Of a stretch of 64,000 nucleotides of DNA, positions 44,733 to 52,689 are shown piece after piece (positions within the stretch are counted from its first letter, which is position 1; each line of letters begins with the position of its first letter). A program made the translations under genes and the position numbers. The stretch is from positions 62,001 to 126,000 of the forward strand of contig NZ_JACSMA010000004.1 of NCBI RefSeq assembly GCF_018618415.1, read 5' to 3'. Origin of the DNA: Exiguobacterium sp. s146. GTDB taxonomy: Bacteria; Bacillota; Bacilli; Exiguobacteriales; Exiguobacteriaceae. The notes beneath the pieces are model-generated. The model was not told the origin of the DNA. It saw nothing but the letters and a program-made list of their open reading frames with translations, and did not search any database.

Positions 44733-45092
44733 CTACTCCCCCTTCATTTGTTCGAGCGACGCGACGAATCGTTCCCACTCCTGGTCGTCACAGACGACCT
44801 TACTTTCAATTCCCCATTCTTCCTCGATCTTCAAACGTACTTCGTTCGTTTCGAGATGACGCGTGAGCTGTAGCGGTCCGATTTGAACGGATAGCGGTTC
44901 GACGATAAACTCCTTCGTCGCCGGACTGATCCATTTCAAGCGTTCCGTACGTAGAATCACTTGCCAGTCCGACTCATGGCTAATCGAAAACATCCATTGA
45001 CGAAGCTTCGTCTCCTGGTTGGTCTGTTTGGCTTGTTTCATCATCCGAAACCCTTCGCTCATCATCTGTAAATAGGATTTTCGCTCACTCAT
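44733..45092 (-). CDS. Hypothetical protein, first of an immunity-like trio
   Basis: 119 residues from MSERKSYLQ, with a helical N-terminal third (FRMMKQAKQTNQETKL) and a beta-rich remainder (DWQVILRTERLKWI, PLSVQIGPLQLTRHL). No signal or membrane segment. Two bases separate its stop from the next gene's GTG, so the three genes form one operon. Not recognised. Confidence 0.62.
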   Translation of the reverse strand: MSERKSYLQMMSEGFRMMKQAKQTNQETKLRQWMFSISHESDWQVILRTERLKWISPATKEFIVEPLSVQIGPLQLTRHLETNEVRLKIEEEWGIESKVVCDDQEWERFVASLEQMKGE

Positions 45093-45169
45093 GCCCCATC
45101 CACTCCTCTCCTCTATTATCTTAGCAAGACGACCTAGCCGCAACAACCAATGTTTTTTCAAAAAAGGGT

Positions 45170-45197
45170 TTGCAAAGCTAAAATCCTGTGCTATTAT
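45170..45197 (+). promoter_or_regulatory. tRNA-Gly operon promoter
   Basis: -35 TTGCAA (45170-45175), 16-bp spacer, and an extended -10 TGCTATTAT (-10 at 45192-45197), 24 bases before the first tRNA. Confidence 0.75.
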
Positions 45198-45220
45198 ATT
45201 ACCGTAACGTTAAGCGTTTC

Positions 45221-45294
45221 GCGGGTGTAGTTTAATGGTAAAACCTCAGCCTTCCAAGCTGATGACGAGAGTTCGATTCTCTTCACCCGCTCCA
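45221..45294 (+). tRNA. tRNA-Gly (TCC anticodon), copy 1
   Basis: GCGGGTG acceptor stem pairs with CACCCGC; the anticodon loop is CTTCCAA (anticodon TCC); the T loop is GTTCGATTC; CCA is encoded. All arms fold. Confidence 0.95.
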
Positions 45295-45310
45295 TTTTAA
45301 AATTTCATAT

Positions 45311-45384
45311 GCGGGTGTAGTTTAATGGTAAAACCTCAGCCTTCCAAGCTGATGACGAGAGTTCGATTCTCTTCACCCGCTCCA
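45311..45384 (+). tRNA. tRNA-Gly (TCC anticodon), copy 2
   Basis: Identical over all 74 bases to the copy 90 bases upstream, with only a 16-base AT-rich spacer between them; CCA is encoded. Confidence 0.95.
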
Positions 45385-45445
45385 ATTACCGACATATACG
45401 CGAGAATTTGCTCGCACACATAACCGCACGGGACACCGTGCAACC

Positions 45446-45476
45446 AGCAGAACGTCATTCGACGTTCTGCTTTTTT
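45446..45476 (+). terminator. tRNA operon terminator
   Basis: AGCAGAACGTC and GACGTTCTGCT over a four-base loop, followed by six T. Confidence 0.92.
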
Positions 45477-45563
45477 GTTTTTCGGCATAATAGCGTTGAT
45501 TCCGACAACGCTTAAATGGTGTTAATTCGGGAAAAGGATGGAAGACAAGAAGGAGGGATTCCT

Positions 45564-46364
45564 GTGATTCAAGTACGTCTTCAACCGTTTACCGTATACG
45601 AGAGTGCTTTGATGCGCACGACTTCGACATTGATTGAGACGAACGAGAGCTTGATTGTCATCGATCCGACCTGGTTGCCCGAAGAAATCGCCACGATTCG
45701 CCGGGACGTCGAATTACGACGCCGAGGAAAAAAACTGTATGTCATCTATACACATCAGCACTACGACCATATCATCGGGGCTTATGCGTTCCCAGACGCT
45801 ACCGTCATCGCATCCCAAGCGTTCGTCGAGACGGATGCGAGTTCTCAACTTGATGCGATTCAATCCTTCTACGAACAGTATTACATCGATCGTCCCATCG
45901 TTAAACCTGCTGTCGATATTATGATTTCGGAAGACGGCACCCTCGCCCTCGGCTCTACGCCGATCACGTTTCTATTGACGCCTGGCCATGAGTCGACCCA
46001 CATGTCGTTAATTATCGAGCCGTTGCGCTTACTCGTGTGTGGGGACTACGCTTCCAATATCGAGCCTCCGTTCATCGAACACGATGCCGAGGCGTATTTG
46101 ACATCATTGCAGAAGCTTCAAGCAGCCATTTATGAGTATGAGATTCGCTGGCTCATTCCTGGTCACGGTGACTTGTGTGACGACCGGAGCAAAATGATGG
46201 AGCGATTGAGCGCCGCCGAAGAATATATCCTCGCTTTACCAGAAGAACGCGTCTGGTCTCCACATTGGCCTGAACATGCTTTCTTCCAACGCGTCCATGA
46301 ACGTAATCGGAAACACGTCGAGCAAAAAGCGAAAGATCGCGAGTCGCGACAACAAGATTATTGA
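45564..46364 (+). CDS. Metallo-beta-lactamase-fold hydrolase
   Basis: 266 residues from a GTG at 45564, with AGGAGGG upstream. Zinc-binding motif HQHYDHIIGAY (HxHxDH type, with H-Q-H-Y-D-H), later histidine in TPGHESTHMS, bridging aspartate in VCGDYAS and final histidine in IPGHGD. A glyoxalase-II-like hydrolase; substrate unknown. Stands alone between the tRNA terminator and its own hairpin at 46374-46402. Confidence 0.88.
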   Translation: MIQVRLQPFTVYESALMRTTSTLIETNESLIVIDPTWLPEEIATIRRDVELRRRGKKLYVIYTHQHYDHIIGAYAFPDATVIASQAFVETDASSQLDAIQSFYEQYYIDRPIVKPAVDIMISEDGTLALGSTPITFLLTPGHESTHMSLIIEPLRLLVCGDYASNIEPPFIEHDAEAYLTSLQKLQAAIYEYEIRWLIPGHGDLCDDRSKMMERLSAAEEYILALPEERVWSPHWPEHAFFQRVHERNRKHVEQKAKDRESRQQDY

Positions 46365-46373
46365 CGCAAAAAA

Positions 46374-46402
46374 ATCGCAACGTCTCCCCAAGACGTTGCG
46401 AT
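46374..46402. terminator. Bidirectional terminator
   Basis: ATCGCAACGTCT and AGACGTTGCGAT pair over a short loop between the hydrolase and the tiny minus-strand gene. Confidence 0.88.
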
Positions 46403-46420
46403 TCCCCCTATTATGTAGAC

Positions 46421-46525
46421 CTATTTCTTTGTGACGCGTTCTGAACGGACCGTGAACATACGGTCAATCCCATAAATGGTCACGCCGGTGACAGCGAGCA
46501 ATCCAATCATAGCTGATGAAAACAT
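46421..46525 (-). CDS. 34-residue single-pass membrane protein
   Basis: ATG at 46525 reads MFSSAMIGLLAVTGVTIYG, then a short positively charged tail ending VTKK. One membrane helix is predicted. GGGGGT sits about seven bases upstream, a minus-strand -10 TATAAT lies at 46575-46580, and a terminator follows its stop. This full set of signals supports a real small gene. Function unknown. Confidence 0.6.
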   Translation of the reverse strand: MFSSAMIGLLAVTGVTIYGIDRMFTVRSERVTKK

Positions 46526-46574
46526 TGACCATACCCCCATTGTTCACAAATTCGTCATAATCACCCCGTGCCTT

Positions 46575-46613
46575 CATTATAGAAGAAACGTTTCTAAAAA
46601 GAAAGCGTTTTCT
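46575..46613 (-). promoter_or_regulatory. Promoter of the 34-residue gene with stacked palindromes
   Basis: -10 TATAAT (46575-46580). The perfect palindrome AGAAACGTTTCT (46583-46594) lies in the spacer and a cre-like AAGAAAGCGTTTTCTT (46598-46613) over the -35 position. Confidence 0.5.
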
Positions 46614-46713
46614 TATAACTTTCTTCACAATTTTGTCATGCCACTTCCTTTCCTTTTGCTTGTCTAGCCTTGCGCAAATATGTGTAGGTTTTGTGGAATC
46701 TGGGAATACACTC

Positions 46714-46719
46714 TATAAG
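46714..46719 (+). promoter_or_regulatory. Promoter of the 68-residue gene
   Basis: -35 TTGTGG (46691-46696), 17-bp spacer, -10 TATAAG (46714-46719). Confidence 0.5.
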
Positions 46720-46760
46720 AATAAAAGAGACAGAAAGCTGTTCGTTGAGGAGGAAGAGGC

Positions 46761-46967
46761 ATGATCAAGTATGGCACGTTGGTGCGGGTCGAAGGGAAAT
46801 ACGCCGTGTTACGTTGGAACAACGGCTCAAGTTTTATCCCGAGACGATTCTTGCCATCAGAAGCACGTGTTGGCGATACCATCATTCGAGATAACCACCA
46901 TTACTATCTCGAAGAAGACATGACACCGAATTTCGATGCGCTGATTAAACAACATTATAAAAAGTAG
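46761..46967 (+). CDS. Small DUF3006-like protein
   Basis: 68 residues. The pattern (basic start RVEGKYAVLRWNNGSSFIPRRFLPSEARVGDTI, written here in part) with an IPRRFLP core and GD resembles the small DUF3006 domain, a short beta protein of unknown function. GAGGAGGAAGAGG precedes the ATG. Own promoter and terminator hairpin (46970-47004). Confidence 0.65.
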   Translation: MIKYGTLVRVEGKYAVLRWNNGSSFIPRRFLPSEARVGDTIIRDNHHYYLEEDMTPNFDALIKQHYKK

Positions 46968-46969
46968 AC

Positions 46970-47004
46970 AAAGACAGACCGGTCCTTATCCAGTCTGTCT
47001 TTGT
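46970..47004. terminator. Terminator between small gene and thioredoxin-like gene
   Basis: AAAGACAGAC pairs with GTCTGTCTTT, serving converging genes. Confidence 0.8.
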
Positions 47005-47008
47005 CCGT

Positions 47009-47563
47009 TCATTTCGTTTGGTCATGCAACCAATCGAAATCGACCGGTCCGACTTGTTTGGCCGTAATCACGCCGTCCGGACCAATCACGTAGGTGGTCG
47101 GGAGCGCGACGACCCGATACGTTTTCTCCACCGAGCCCGTTTCATCTAATAGAATCGGGAAACTGACCGGCACTTCTTGTAAAAACGCATCGACGTCTCG
47201 TTTACCGAGCCGCTCATTTTTTGTCGCGTTCACCCCGAGTACCGGGATGCCTGTATCCTCGCCGAACTCAATCAATTCTGGCAACTCTTCCCGGCACGGT
47301 GGACACCATGTCGCCCAAAAGTTCAAAATGACTTGTTGCCCTTCATAATCGGCGAGCGACACCGATTGCCCTTCGGTCGTCTCGAGCGCGAACTCTGGCG
47401 CCCGCTGCCCGACCTCAAGACCGCCGAGCACGTCGTCGTCCGTGGCGACTTCGACCGGCCGTTCACTCTCTTGACTCGTCTTGTACTCGTCGTATCCTTG
47501 ATAAGCCAATCCTGCGATGAGGCCTGCCATGATGAGACTGATCGCTAGTTTATGGAATCGCAT
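47009..47563 (-). CDS. Membrane-anchored thiol-disulfide oxidoreductase (ResA/TlpA-like)
   Basis: 184 residues: signal anchor (about 5-22), then a thioredoxin fold facing outside with active site WATWCPPCREELPEL and a cis-proline in ALPTTYVI. ResA-like proteins reduce apocytochrome c or other exported thiols. AAGGGG precedes the ATG. No cytochrome c maturation genes are adjacent, so the target is open. Confidence 0.9.
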   Translation of the reverse strand: MRFHKLAISLIMAGLIAGLAYQGYDEYKTSQESERPVEVATDDDVLGGLEVGQRAPEFALETTEGQSVSLADYEGQQVILNFWATWCPPCREELPELIEFGEDTGIPVLGVNATKNERLGKRDVDAFLQEVPVSFPILLDETGSVEKTYRVVALPTTYVIGPDGVITAKQVGPVDFDWLHDQTK

Positions 47564-47637
47564 GATTTACCCCTTGTTCTGTGGACTGTTCACTCCTAAA
47601 CTTAACTTATCACATCATTCAAAGGAGAGTAACTATC

Positions 47638-48489
47638 TTGCAACTTCACAATGAGAAAGTTAGCGTCACCCTAAAAGCGCATGGTGCCGAAATGACGAGT
47701 TGGAAAGTCAAGGGAACGGAACTCCTTTGGCAAGGCGACCCGACGTATTGGGGACGCCAAGCCCCGATCCTGTTCCCTTTCGTCGGAAGGTTACTTGACG
47801 ACCGCTACTTATATGACGGACTGACATACGCGATGAGCCAGCACGGATTTGCACGAGACGAACTGTTCGAAGTCGCCGAGGCAACGGACACACACGTCCG
47901 CTTCATTCTTCGTGATTCGATCGAGTCACGAAAACACTATCCGTTCTCATTCGAATTGAACGTCATCTATCGCTTGATTGGCGAAGAGTTGAGCGTGACG
48001 TACCGCGTCGTCAACCGGGACGACGTCGTCCTTCCGTTCAGTATCGGCGGACACCCGGCTTTCAACATTCCGTTCGCCGGAGGGACGTTCGAAGACTACA
48101 CGATTGACTTCGGCGAGACGCGGACGCTCGACCGCTTGTTGCTCGAAGGGCCTTATTTGACCGGTGCTTATCAACCGCTCGGGGAACGTCGTTACATCCC
48201 GTTGACGCATCATTTGTTCGACCAGGATGCCCTGATCTTTGAGCAAATCGAATACGCGGCGCTTCGACATCAGCCGAGCGGTCGGGCGATTGTCATGGAG
48301 TCTCCCCAGTTCACCCACTTCGGAATCTGGTCACCACCGCATTCCGACGCCCCGTTCGCTTGTCTCGAGCCTTGGTTCGGACACGCCGACTATAAAGGAC
48401 ACCGGAAAGATATCCGGCAGAAAGAAGACATCCAACTGCTCGACCCCGGCGAATCGTTCGAGGCGACTTACACCTTGTATATGGAATAA
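47638..48489 (+). CDS. Aldose 1-epimerase family protein (LacX-like)
   Basis: Interconverts alpha and beta anomers of sugars. 283 residues from a TTG at 47638, chosen because AAAGGAGAG lies upstream and the family starts there (MQLHNEKVSV). Typical stretches: LLWQGDPTYWGRQAPILFP, SIGGHPAFNIPF with catalytic histidine, and FACLEPWFG. Stands alone. Substrate unknown. Confidence 0.88.
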   Translation: MQLHNEKVSVTLKAHGAEMTSWKVKGTELLWQGDPTYWGRQAPILFPFVGRLLDDRYLYDGLTYAMSQHGFARDELFEVAEATDTHVRFILRDSIESRKHYPFSFELNVIYRLIGEELSVTYRVVNRDDVVLPFSIGGHPAFNIPFAGGTFEDYTIDFGETRTLDRLLLEGPYLTGAYQPLGERRYIPLTHHLFDQDALIFEQIEYAALRHQPSGRAIVMESPQFTHFGIWSPPHSDAPFACLEPWFGHADYKGHRKDIRQKEDIQLLDPGESFEATYTLYME

Positions 48490-48490
48490 A

Positions 48491-48521
48491 AAACGTGCTG
48501 ACCGCATCGGTCAGCACGTTT
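48491..48521. terminator. Bidirectional terminator after epimerase
   Basis: AAACGTGCTGACCG and CGGTCAGCACGTTT form a perfect 14-bp stem with a three-base loop. Confidence 0.93.
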
Positions 48522-48523
48522 TG

Positions 48524-48742
48524 TTAAAAGCGACTGTCTTGCTCCGCCTCATACTCTGAAGGCGGTTTTTTCATGACGATGGCAAGGACGATGTAAATCA
48601 GTATGCCCGGACCACCAAAGAGCGCGAAGACGACGAAGATGATTCGCATCAACGTCACATCGACCCCTAAATAATTCCCGAGTCCCGAACAGACACCAGC
48701 AATCATTTGATTAGACGGATCTTTATACAGTTTTCGTTCCAT
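48524..48742 (-). CDS. PspC-domain membrane protein
   Basis: 72 residues. N-terminal PspC signature (KLYKDPSNQMIAGVCSGLGNY, first part) and the IFVVFALFGGPGILIYIVLAI membrane helix, followed by a short acidic tail. PspC-like proteins take part in membrane-stress response; here it is apart from the lia locus. AAGGTG precedes the ATG. It trails the NAD(P)-binding gene by 27 bases and is probably co-transcribed. Confidence 0.85.
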   Translation of the reverse strand: MERKLYKDPSNQMIAGVCSGLGNYLGVDVTLMRIIFVVFALFGGPGILIYIVLAIVMKKPPSEYEAEQDSRF

Positions 48743-48769
48743 CAAGACACCTTCTCCTCCAGTTTCTCG

Positions 48770-49474
48770 TTAACGCTGTGGTCGACGGAGCGTCGTTCTG
48801 CCGCCTGTCGCCACTTCTCCGCGACTGTCAAAATCAAGTGCATCATTGATTGGGGTATTGCCTGATTTGACTTCAATCCGACGTCCGTATAAGCCTCGAT
48901 TATCGAGCGAGGCGGCGATGATGGTCGCAACGTCCGTTTCAGAAATCGTTGCGCCACTCGCATCACTTAAATCTTCCGATGCCTCAATCGAGCCTTTCCC
49001 TGGACCATCTACGATTGTCACTGGGCAAATGATCGTGTAGTTTAAACCGCTATGTTCGATATACTCGTCGGCTGCATTGTTTGCCGACAAGAAGTTGAAA
49101 TGTTCTTTTGGTGCAGCGTCCGGTTGATCGGCGCCATAAGCGCTGAGCAAGACGACGTGACGGACACGTTCTTTTTTAGCAGCATCGATGGCTTTCATGG
49201 CGACGTTGCGGTCAAGCAGTTCAATCTCCTTGCTCGATCCATCTGCCCCGGCCGTTGCTGCGATGATGACGGCATCCTGTCCGGAAGTCGCGTCATGGAT
49301 TCCTTTATCCAGCTCTTTCTCGACGTCGACGGTGAGCACGCGCGCACCCATTTTCTCATACTCTGCCTGTAGTTCAGGATAACGAATTAAAGCGGTCACT
49401 TGATGCGTTTTCGCTAAACTTTTTAATACACGTCTACCGATCTTTCCTGTTGCTCCAATGACTAAAACTTTCAT
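48770..49474 (-). CDS. NAD(P)-binding SDR-like protein (YhfK-like)
   Basis: 234 residues with the Rossmann start VIGATGKIGRRVL (GxxGxxG, about 5-17), typical of atypical short-chain NmrA/YhfK proteins. The canonical YxxxK pair is not obvious, so it may bind NADP without catalysis. GGAGGG precedes the ATG. Downstream PspC gene probably shares its transcript. Confidence 0.85.
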   Translation of the reverse strand: MKVLVIGATGKIGRRVLKSLAKTHQVTALIRYPELQAEYEKMGARVLTVDVEKELDKGIHDATSGQDAVIIAATAGADGSSKEIELLDRNVAMKAIDAAKKERVRHVVLLSAYGADQPDAAPKEHFNFLSANNAADEYIEHSGLNYTIICPVTIVDGPGKGSIEASEDLSDASGATISETDVATIIAASLDNRGLYGRRIEVKSGNTPINDALDFDSRGEVATGGRTTLRRPQR

Positions 49475-49553
49475 TCAAATTTCCCTCCTCAAAAGAGTAG
49501 TTCATTTGATTAAATTTCCTCTTTCGGGGTGGAATCAAACCCTTTTCGCAAAA

Positions 49554-50828
49554 TTATCTCACGGTTCCCCACATTGTTAAGTCGAGGGCGTCGCGAACGG
49601 CTTGTACACTCGCTTCGGTCGGTTGGTAGTAGTAGACGTTATCGATATAGGCGTCTTCCCCTTCGATTTGCAATTTATCCACTTGTGGTTGTAGCGCCAT
49701 CGTCATTCCGATCGATGCCATCTGCAACGGGTTCATCTCAAGTCCCATCTCATCTTTCATAAAGCGATACGTGGCCGGGATTTTCGTCCATCCCGTCGGA
49801 CTGGCCAATTTATCGGCGACGGCCGACATGACCTCGGTCTGTCGGTTCGAGCGCGCCCCGTCCGTATCGGTTTTCCGATGACGGGCGTAGGCGAGCGCCA
49901 TATCTCCGTCCATGGCGTACGAGACGCCTTCCGTATATTCGTACGTCTGATTGAAGCCTTTCTCACTGAATGAGTGGGTCGCCGTCACATTGACGCCGCC
50001 AACCAAATCAATCAGTTCCATGAACGTTTCGAACGTGATGACGACTTGACCGTCGACCGACGCCTCGGTCAATCCTTCTACCGCGCCAACGGTACAGTCA
50101 GCACCGCCATAGGCGAATGCATGGGTGATTTTATCACCTTCCCGTTCCGGTTCACACGGAATCGCCGTATACGTGTCACGTGGAATCGAGACGTTTTGGA
50201 CGGTGCGGGAACGTGGGACAAATTCCATCAGCTGCAACGAGTCGGTCCGTGACCCGGATAACGATTCTCCGACACGGGCATCGCTACCCATGACTAAGAA
50301 CGTGACCGGACTTGTCGCCATATAGCCGGCTACTAATCCGAGCAACAATAAAATTGCGAGCACTTTTCCTTTCCATCTCCGACGGTGCGGCTTCTCTTTC
50401 GGTGCAGCAGTGGCCGCATCGCGTCGCTCGTCTTTCCGTTTCGGTTCACGCGTATCTCGAACAGGTTCACGTCGTTCGTCTCGGCGCGGCTTCGCTTTGC
50501 GCTTCTTGCCGAACGGCAGACTGAAGCCACGGTTGCGTAATTTTGATGTTTTCCGCTTCGACTCCGCCTTTTTGTTCGAGGCATGCGCGGTCCGTGCGTC
50601 ATCGGCTTGCCGATTCAAAAACGGATGCTCGCCCTGCTCTGTATCTGTCGAACGATTGGAATCATTCGTAAATCTGTCTTCTACAGGCCCTTGGTGCTGG
50701 GGCGTCTCGTGACGAGCGTCTTCCTCTAGTCGAGTTTGTTCGTCCAGCCGGGCTTGTTCGGTTAATCGTTCGCGTTCAAGCTCCCGTCGCCGGCGCTCGA
50801 CACGTGATAAGTGTTGATCGTCATTCAT
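49554..50828 (-). CDS. LytR-CpsA-Psr ligase with long charged N-terminus
   Basis: 424 residues. The first ~150 are extremely charged and low in complexity (RRRRELERERL, then KRKAKPRRDERRE), then one membrane helix (about 155-172) and an outside LCP domain with FLVMGSDAR, RTDSLQL, SIPRDTYT and ARHRKTD arginine motifs. LCP enzymes attach anionic polymers to peptidoglycan. The cytoplasmic tail is much longer than usual and would be disordered. Promoter TTGTCA-17 bp-GATAAT at 50863-50891. Confidence 0.9.
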   Translation of the reverse strand: MNDDQHLSRVERRRRELERERLTEQARLDEQTRLEEDARHETPQHQGPVEDRFTNDSNRSTDTEQGEHPFLNRQADDARTAHASNKKAESKRKTSKLRNRGFSLPFGKKRKAKPRRDERREPVRDTREPKRKDERRDAATAAPKEKPHRRRWKGKVLAILLLLGLVAGYMATSPVTFLVMGSDARVGESLSGSRTDSLQLMEFVPRSRTVQNVSIPRDTYTAIPCEPEREGDKITHAFAYGGADCTVGAVEGLTEASVDGQVVITFETFMELIDLVGGVNVTATHSFSEKGFNQTYEYTEGVSYAMDGDMALAYARHRKTDTDGARSNRQTEVMSAVADKLASPTGWTKIPATYRFMKDEMGLEMNPLQMASIGMTMALQPQVDKLQIEGEDAYIDNVYYYQPTEASVQAVRDALDLTMWGTVR

Positions 50829-50862
50829 ATGCTGTACCTCTAGTATGGTTAGATTTTTCTAC

Positions 50863-50891
50863 ATTATCATCGACAATCGCTATTCTGACAA
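50863..50891 (-). promoter_or_regulatory. LCP gene promoter
   Basis: -35 TTGTCA (50886-50891), 17-bp spacer, -10 GATAAT (50863-50868) on the minus strand, 35 bases before the start codon. Confidence 0.75.
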
Positions 50892-50901
50892 CGGTTAGGG
50901 C

Positions 50902-50928
50902 AAAAATCCGTCTTAAGCATGAGACGGA
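50902..50928 (-). terminator. Orphan minus-strand terminator
   Basis: TCCGTCT and AGACGGA pair over an eight-base loop, followed by TTTTTG on the minus strand. It lies upstream of the LCP promoter and no annotated minus-strand gene ends there. Confidence 0.6.
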
Positions 50929-51030
50929 AGGGTTGTTTTAAACCGAAACCGGGAAAGGAATAATAATTGGTGTCTGCCCATCTGTGGATTGGTAGATTGT
51001 TCGACGTCCTCTCGAAAGGAGGGAGAGCTA

Positions 51031-51945
51031 ATGCGTATCGGGAAGTTACGGATGTTGTTGGAACAATACGGTGAAGCCACGCTTCGCGATGTAATTGTCG
51101 AGATGTATCGCAACATTCCAAAAAACGTGATTGAAGAGAAAGACATCGACTTTATGGTCAGCCAGTTCACGCGCTATAAAGAACAAAAGTCATCAGACGA
51201 ACGGCATTCGCTCTCGCAAACCATCATCCTCGCTGAGCGCTTTGTCGAATTGGCATATGACCATCTCTATTTAGTGCCCAATCAAGTGATGAGCGAACGG
51301 GATCAAAAAAACTGGTACATTCACGCTAAAAAAATCATTCGTGACCTCGTCCATTATGCTGACGAGGAGCTTGAGGCTCGGACAATGTATGAAGAGATGT
51401 TCTTGTTGCTGTCATCTTCTGCTGGAGAAGAGCCCCTCTTCACAACGAGTGATCCGTTTCGGTTATTGAAGTTGTCTCAAACCACGATGTTATCCCAATT
51501 GATTCAGTATTATCAACTCGACGCTCCCGCCCCTGCCGTTTGGATTGATCGCGCTTTGTATACCGCACTCCATGTCCCAAAAGATGTCGATTCTACCCGG
51601 GTTGATTTACTTTCGACCCTCCTCGAGCAGTCATATAGCATAGCTGAATGGAACTTGCTCCATGAACGCCTCACCACATTGTGCGACCGTACGTTAGCGA
51701 AAGCCCAGACAGACGACAATGCACTCGCCAATTATCAGGCTTTAAAGATGCTCGAACTAGAGTTGCTCGTTGAACGTGGCCTTTTATCCGAGGCCGAACA
51801 AAAATTGTTCGCCGAATATATCCCCTTCTTCTCACATCGTTCCGAACCGTTCAAAGTGTATGTCAATATGCTCGAAAGCCATGGCCATACGGATGAGACG
51901 AAACGATTGCGACGTCTTGCGAAAGAAAAGCGCATTCAGTTGTAA
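51031..51945 (+). CDS. Hypothetical helical protein
   Basis: 304 residues from ATG 51031 after AAAGGAGGGAG; earlier in-frame starts lack a ribosome-binding site. Nearly all helix, with leucine-rich amphipathic segments and no signal peptide, perhaps a TPR- or HEAT-like solenoid. Not recognised. Single-gene unit. Confidence 0.72.
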   Translation: MRIGKLRMLLEQYGEATLRDVIVEMYRNIPKNVIEEKDIDFMVSQFTRYKEQKSSDERHSLSQTIILAERFVELAYDHLYLVPNQVMSERDQKNWYIHAKKIIRDLVHYADEELEARTMYEEMFLLLSSSAGEEPLFTTSDPFRLLKLSQTTMLSQLIQYYQLDAPAPAVWIDRALYTALHVPKDVDSTRVDLLSTLLEQSYSIAEWNLLHERLTTLCDRTLAKAQTDDNALANYQALKMLELELLVERGLLSEAEQKLFAEYIPFFSHRSEPFKVYVNMLESHGHTDETKRLRRLAKEKRIQL

Positions 51946-51968
51946 CCTCGTCCCACATACAAAAAAAG

Positions 51969-51997
51969 GAGTCAATCGACATCGTCGTTTGACTCCA
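51969..51997 (-). terminator. Terminator for the small exported gene
   Basis: GGAGTCAA and TTTGACTCC form a stem, with seven T following on the minus strand. Confidence 0.65.
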
Positions 51998-52134
51998 ATA
52001 CATGATATGAACGAGGGGTGTTCATCTGAAAAGGAGGGGAAGTTGGTGCAGAACTTCCTTCCTACACGTTTAGTATAAATCAGATTTGAAACCGCTTCCG
52101 TTTTAGATATTGCATTTTTGTGAACGTTTTCACG

Positions 52135-52359
52135 TTATTCGATGGCGTTGATGATGCCAAGACCGATGACGGACAATAATACAATCAAAACAAAAATAAA
52201 AACCATCTCATTCGGGGATCGAAACCCTTCGTATAGCTCTACCGCCTCGTCGACGATGACATTCTCATGGACCACAATCGGTTCTGAGTCTGCTTGCGCC
52301 ACGAGCGGTGTGCCCGCCAACAACACTACTATCAACCATAAGCCTGTCAAATATCGCAT
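52135..52359 (-). CDS. Small exported membrane protein, unknown
   Basis: 74 residues: signal peptide (about 1-22, ending AQA), a short acidic outer segment (about 24-48) and a C-terminal membrane helix (about 50-72). So it should sit in the membrane with a small extracellular loop. GGAGACG precedes the ATG. Not recognised. Confidence 0.68.
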   Translation of the reverse strand: MRYLTGLWLIVVLLAGTPLVAQADSEPIVVHENVIVDEAVELYEGFRSPNEMVFIFVLIVLLSVIGLGIINAIE

Positions 52360-52689
52360 AATCGTCTCCTCGGTTCGTTTCTGTACGTCCAGTATAGCAT
52401 GCCTTTTTTCAGAGCTATAATGCGATTTTTCTTCGAATTTTCCGCCGCTAAATAATTCTCACACTATGATCTTTCAGAAGACACACGATTATTTTTTTCA
52501 ATTCACTATGACGTAAACCCATTACCCAAGCCATTTCTCTGCTTATTTTAAACGTGATGCTCAACATATCCCCTCAAAACCACCCCTATTTTAACCAAAA
52601 AATGTTCATCATTTTAATACAAGTATTTTTAAGTGGTAACGCTTACAATTTAAGGGTGTTCCAATAATTGTAGAAAGTAGGTTGCTTTC
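52360..52689. other. AT-rich gap with one cre-like site
   Basis: About 330 bases without a convincing gene, clearly more AT-rich than the rest of the window. The only defined element is TGGTAACGCTTACA (52634-52647), a cre with one mismatch read on the other strand, 43 bases before the next gene. I see no repeat or terminator. Confidence 0.5.

Noticed and set aside
45221-45500. tRNA-Gly pair as an integrated element boundary
   Set aside because: No integrase and no partial tRNA copy elsewhere in the window, so there is no evidence of an att site.
50930-50965. SigB-like promoter GTTT...GGGAAA before the 51031 gene
   Set aside because: Spacer between elements is only about ten bases when GTTTTA is used as the -35, shorter than SigB promoters allow.
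52043-52078. Eleven-codon ORF (MVQNFLPTRLV) after AAAGGAGGGG
   Set aside because: Good ribosome-binding site, but no promoter, no following gene on the strand, and it lies in a GGAAGTT/AACTTCC hairpin; too little to call a gene.
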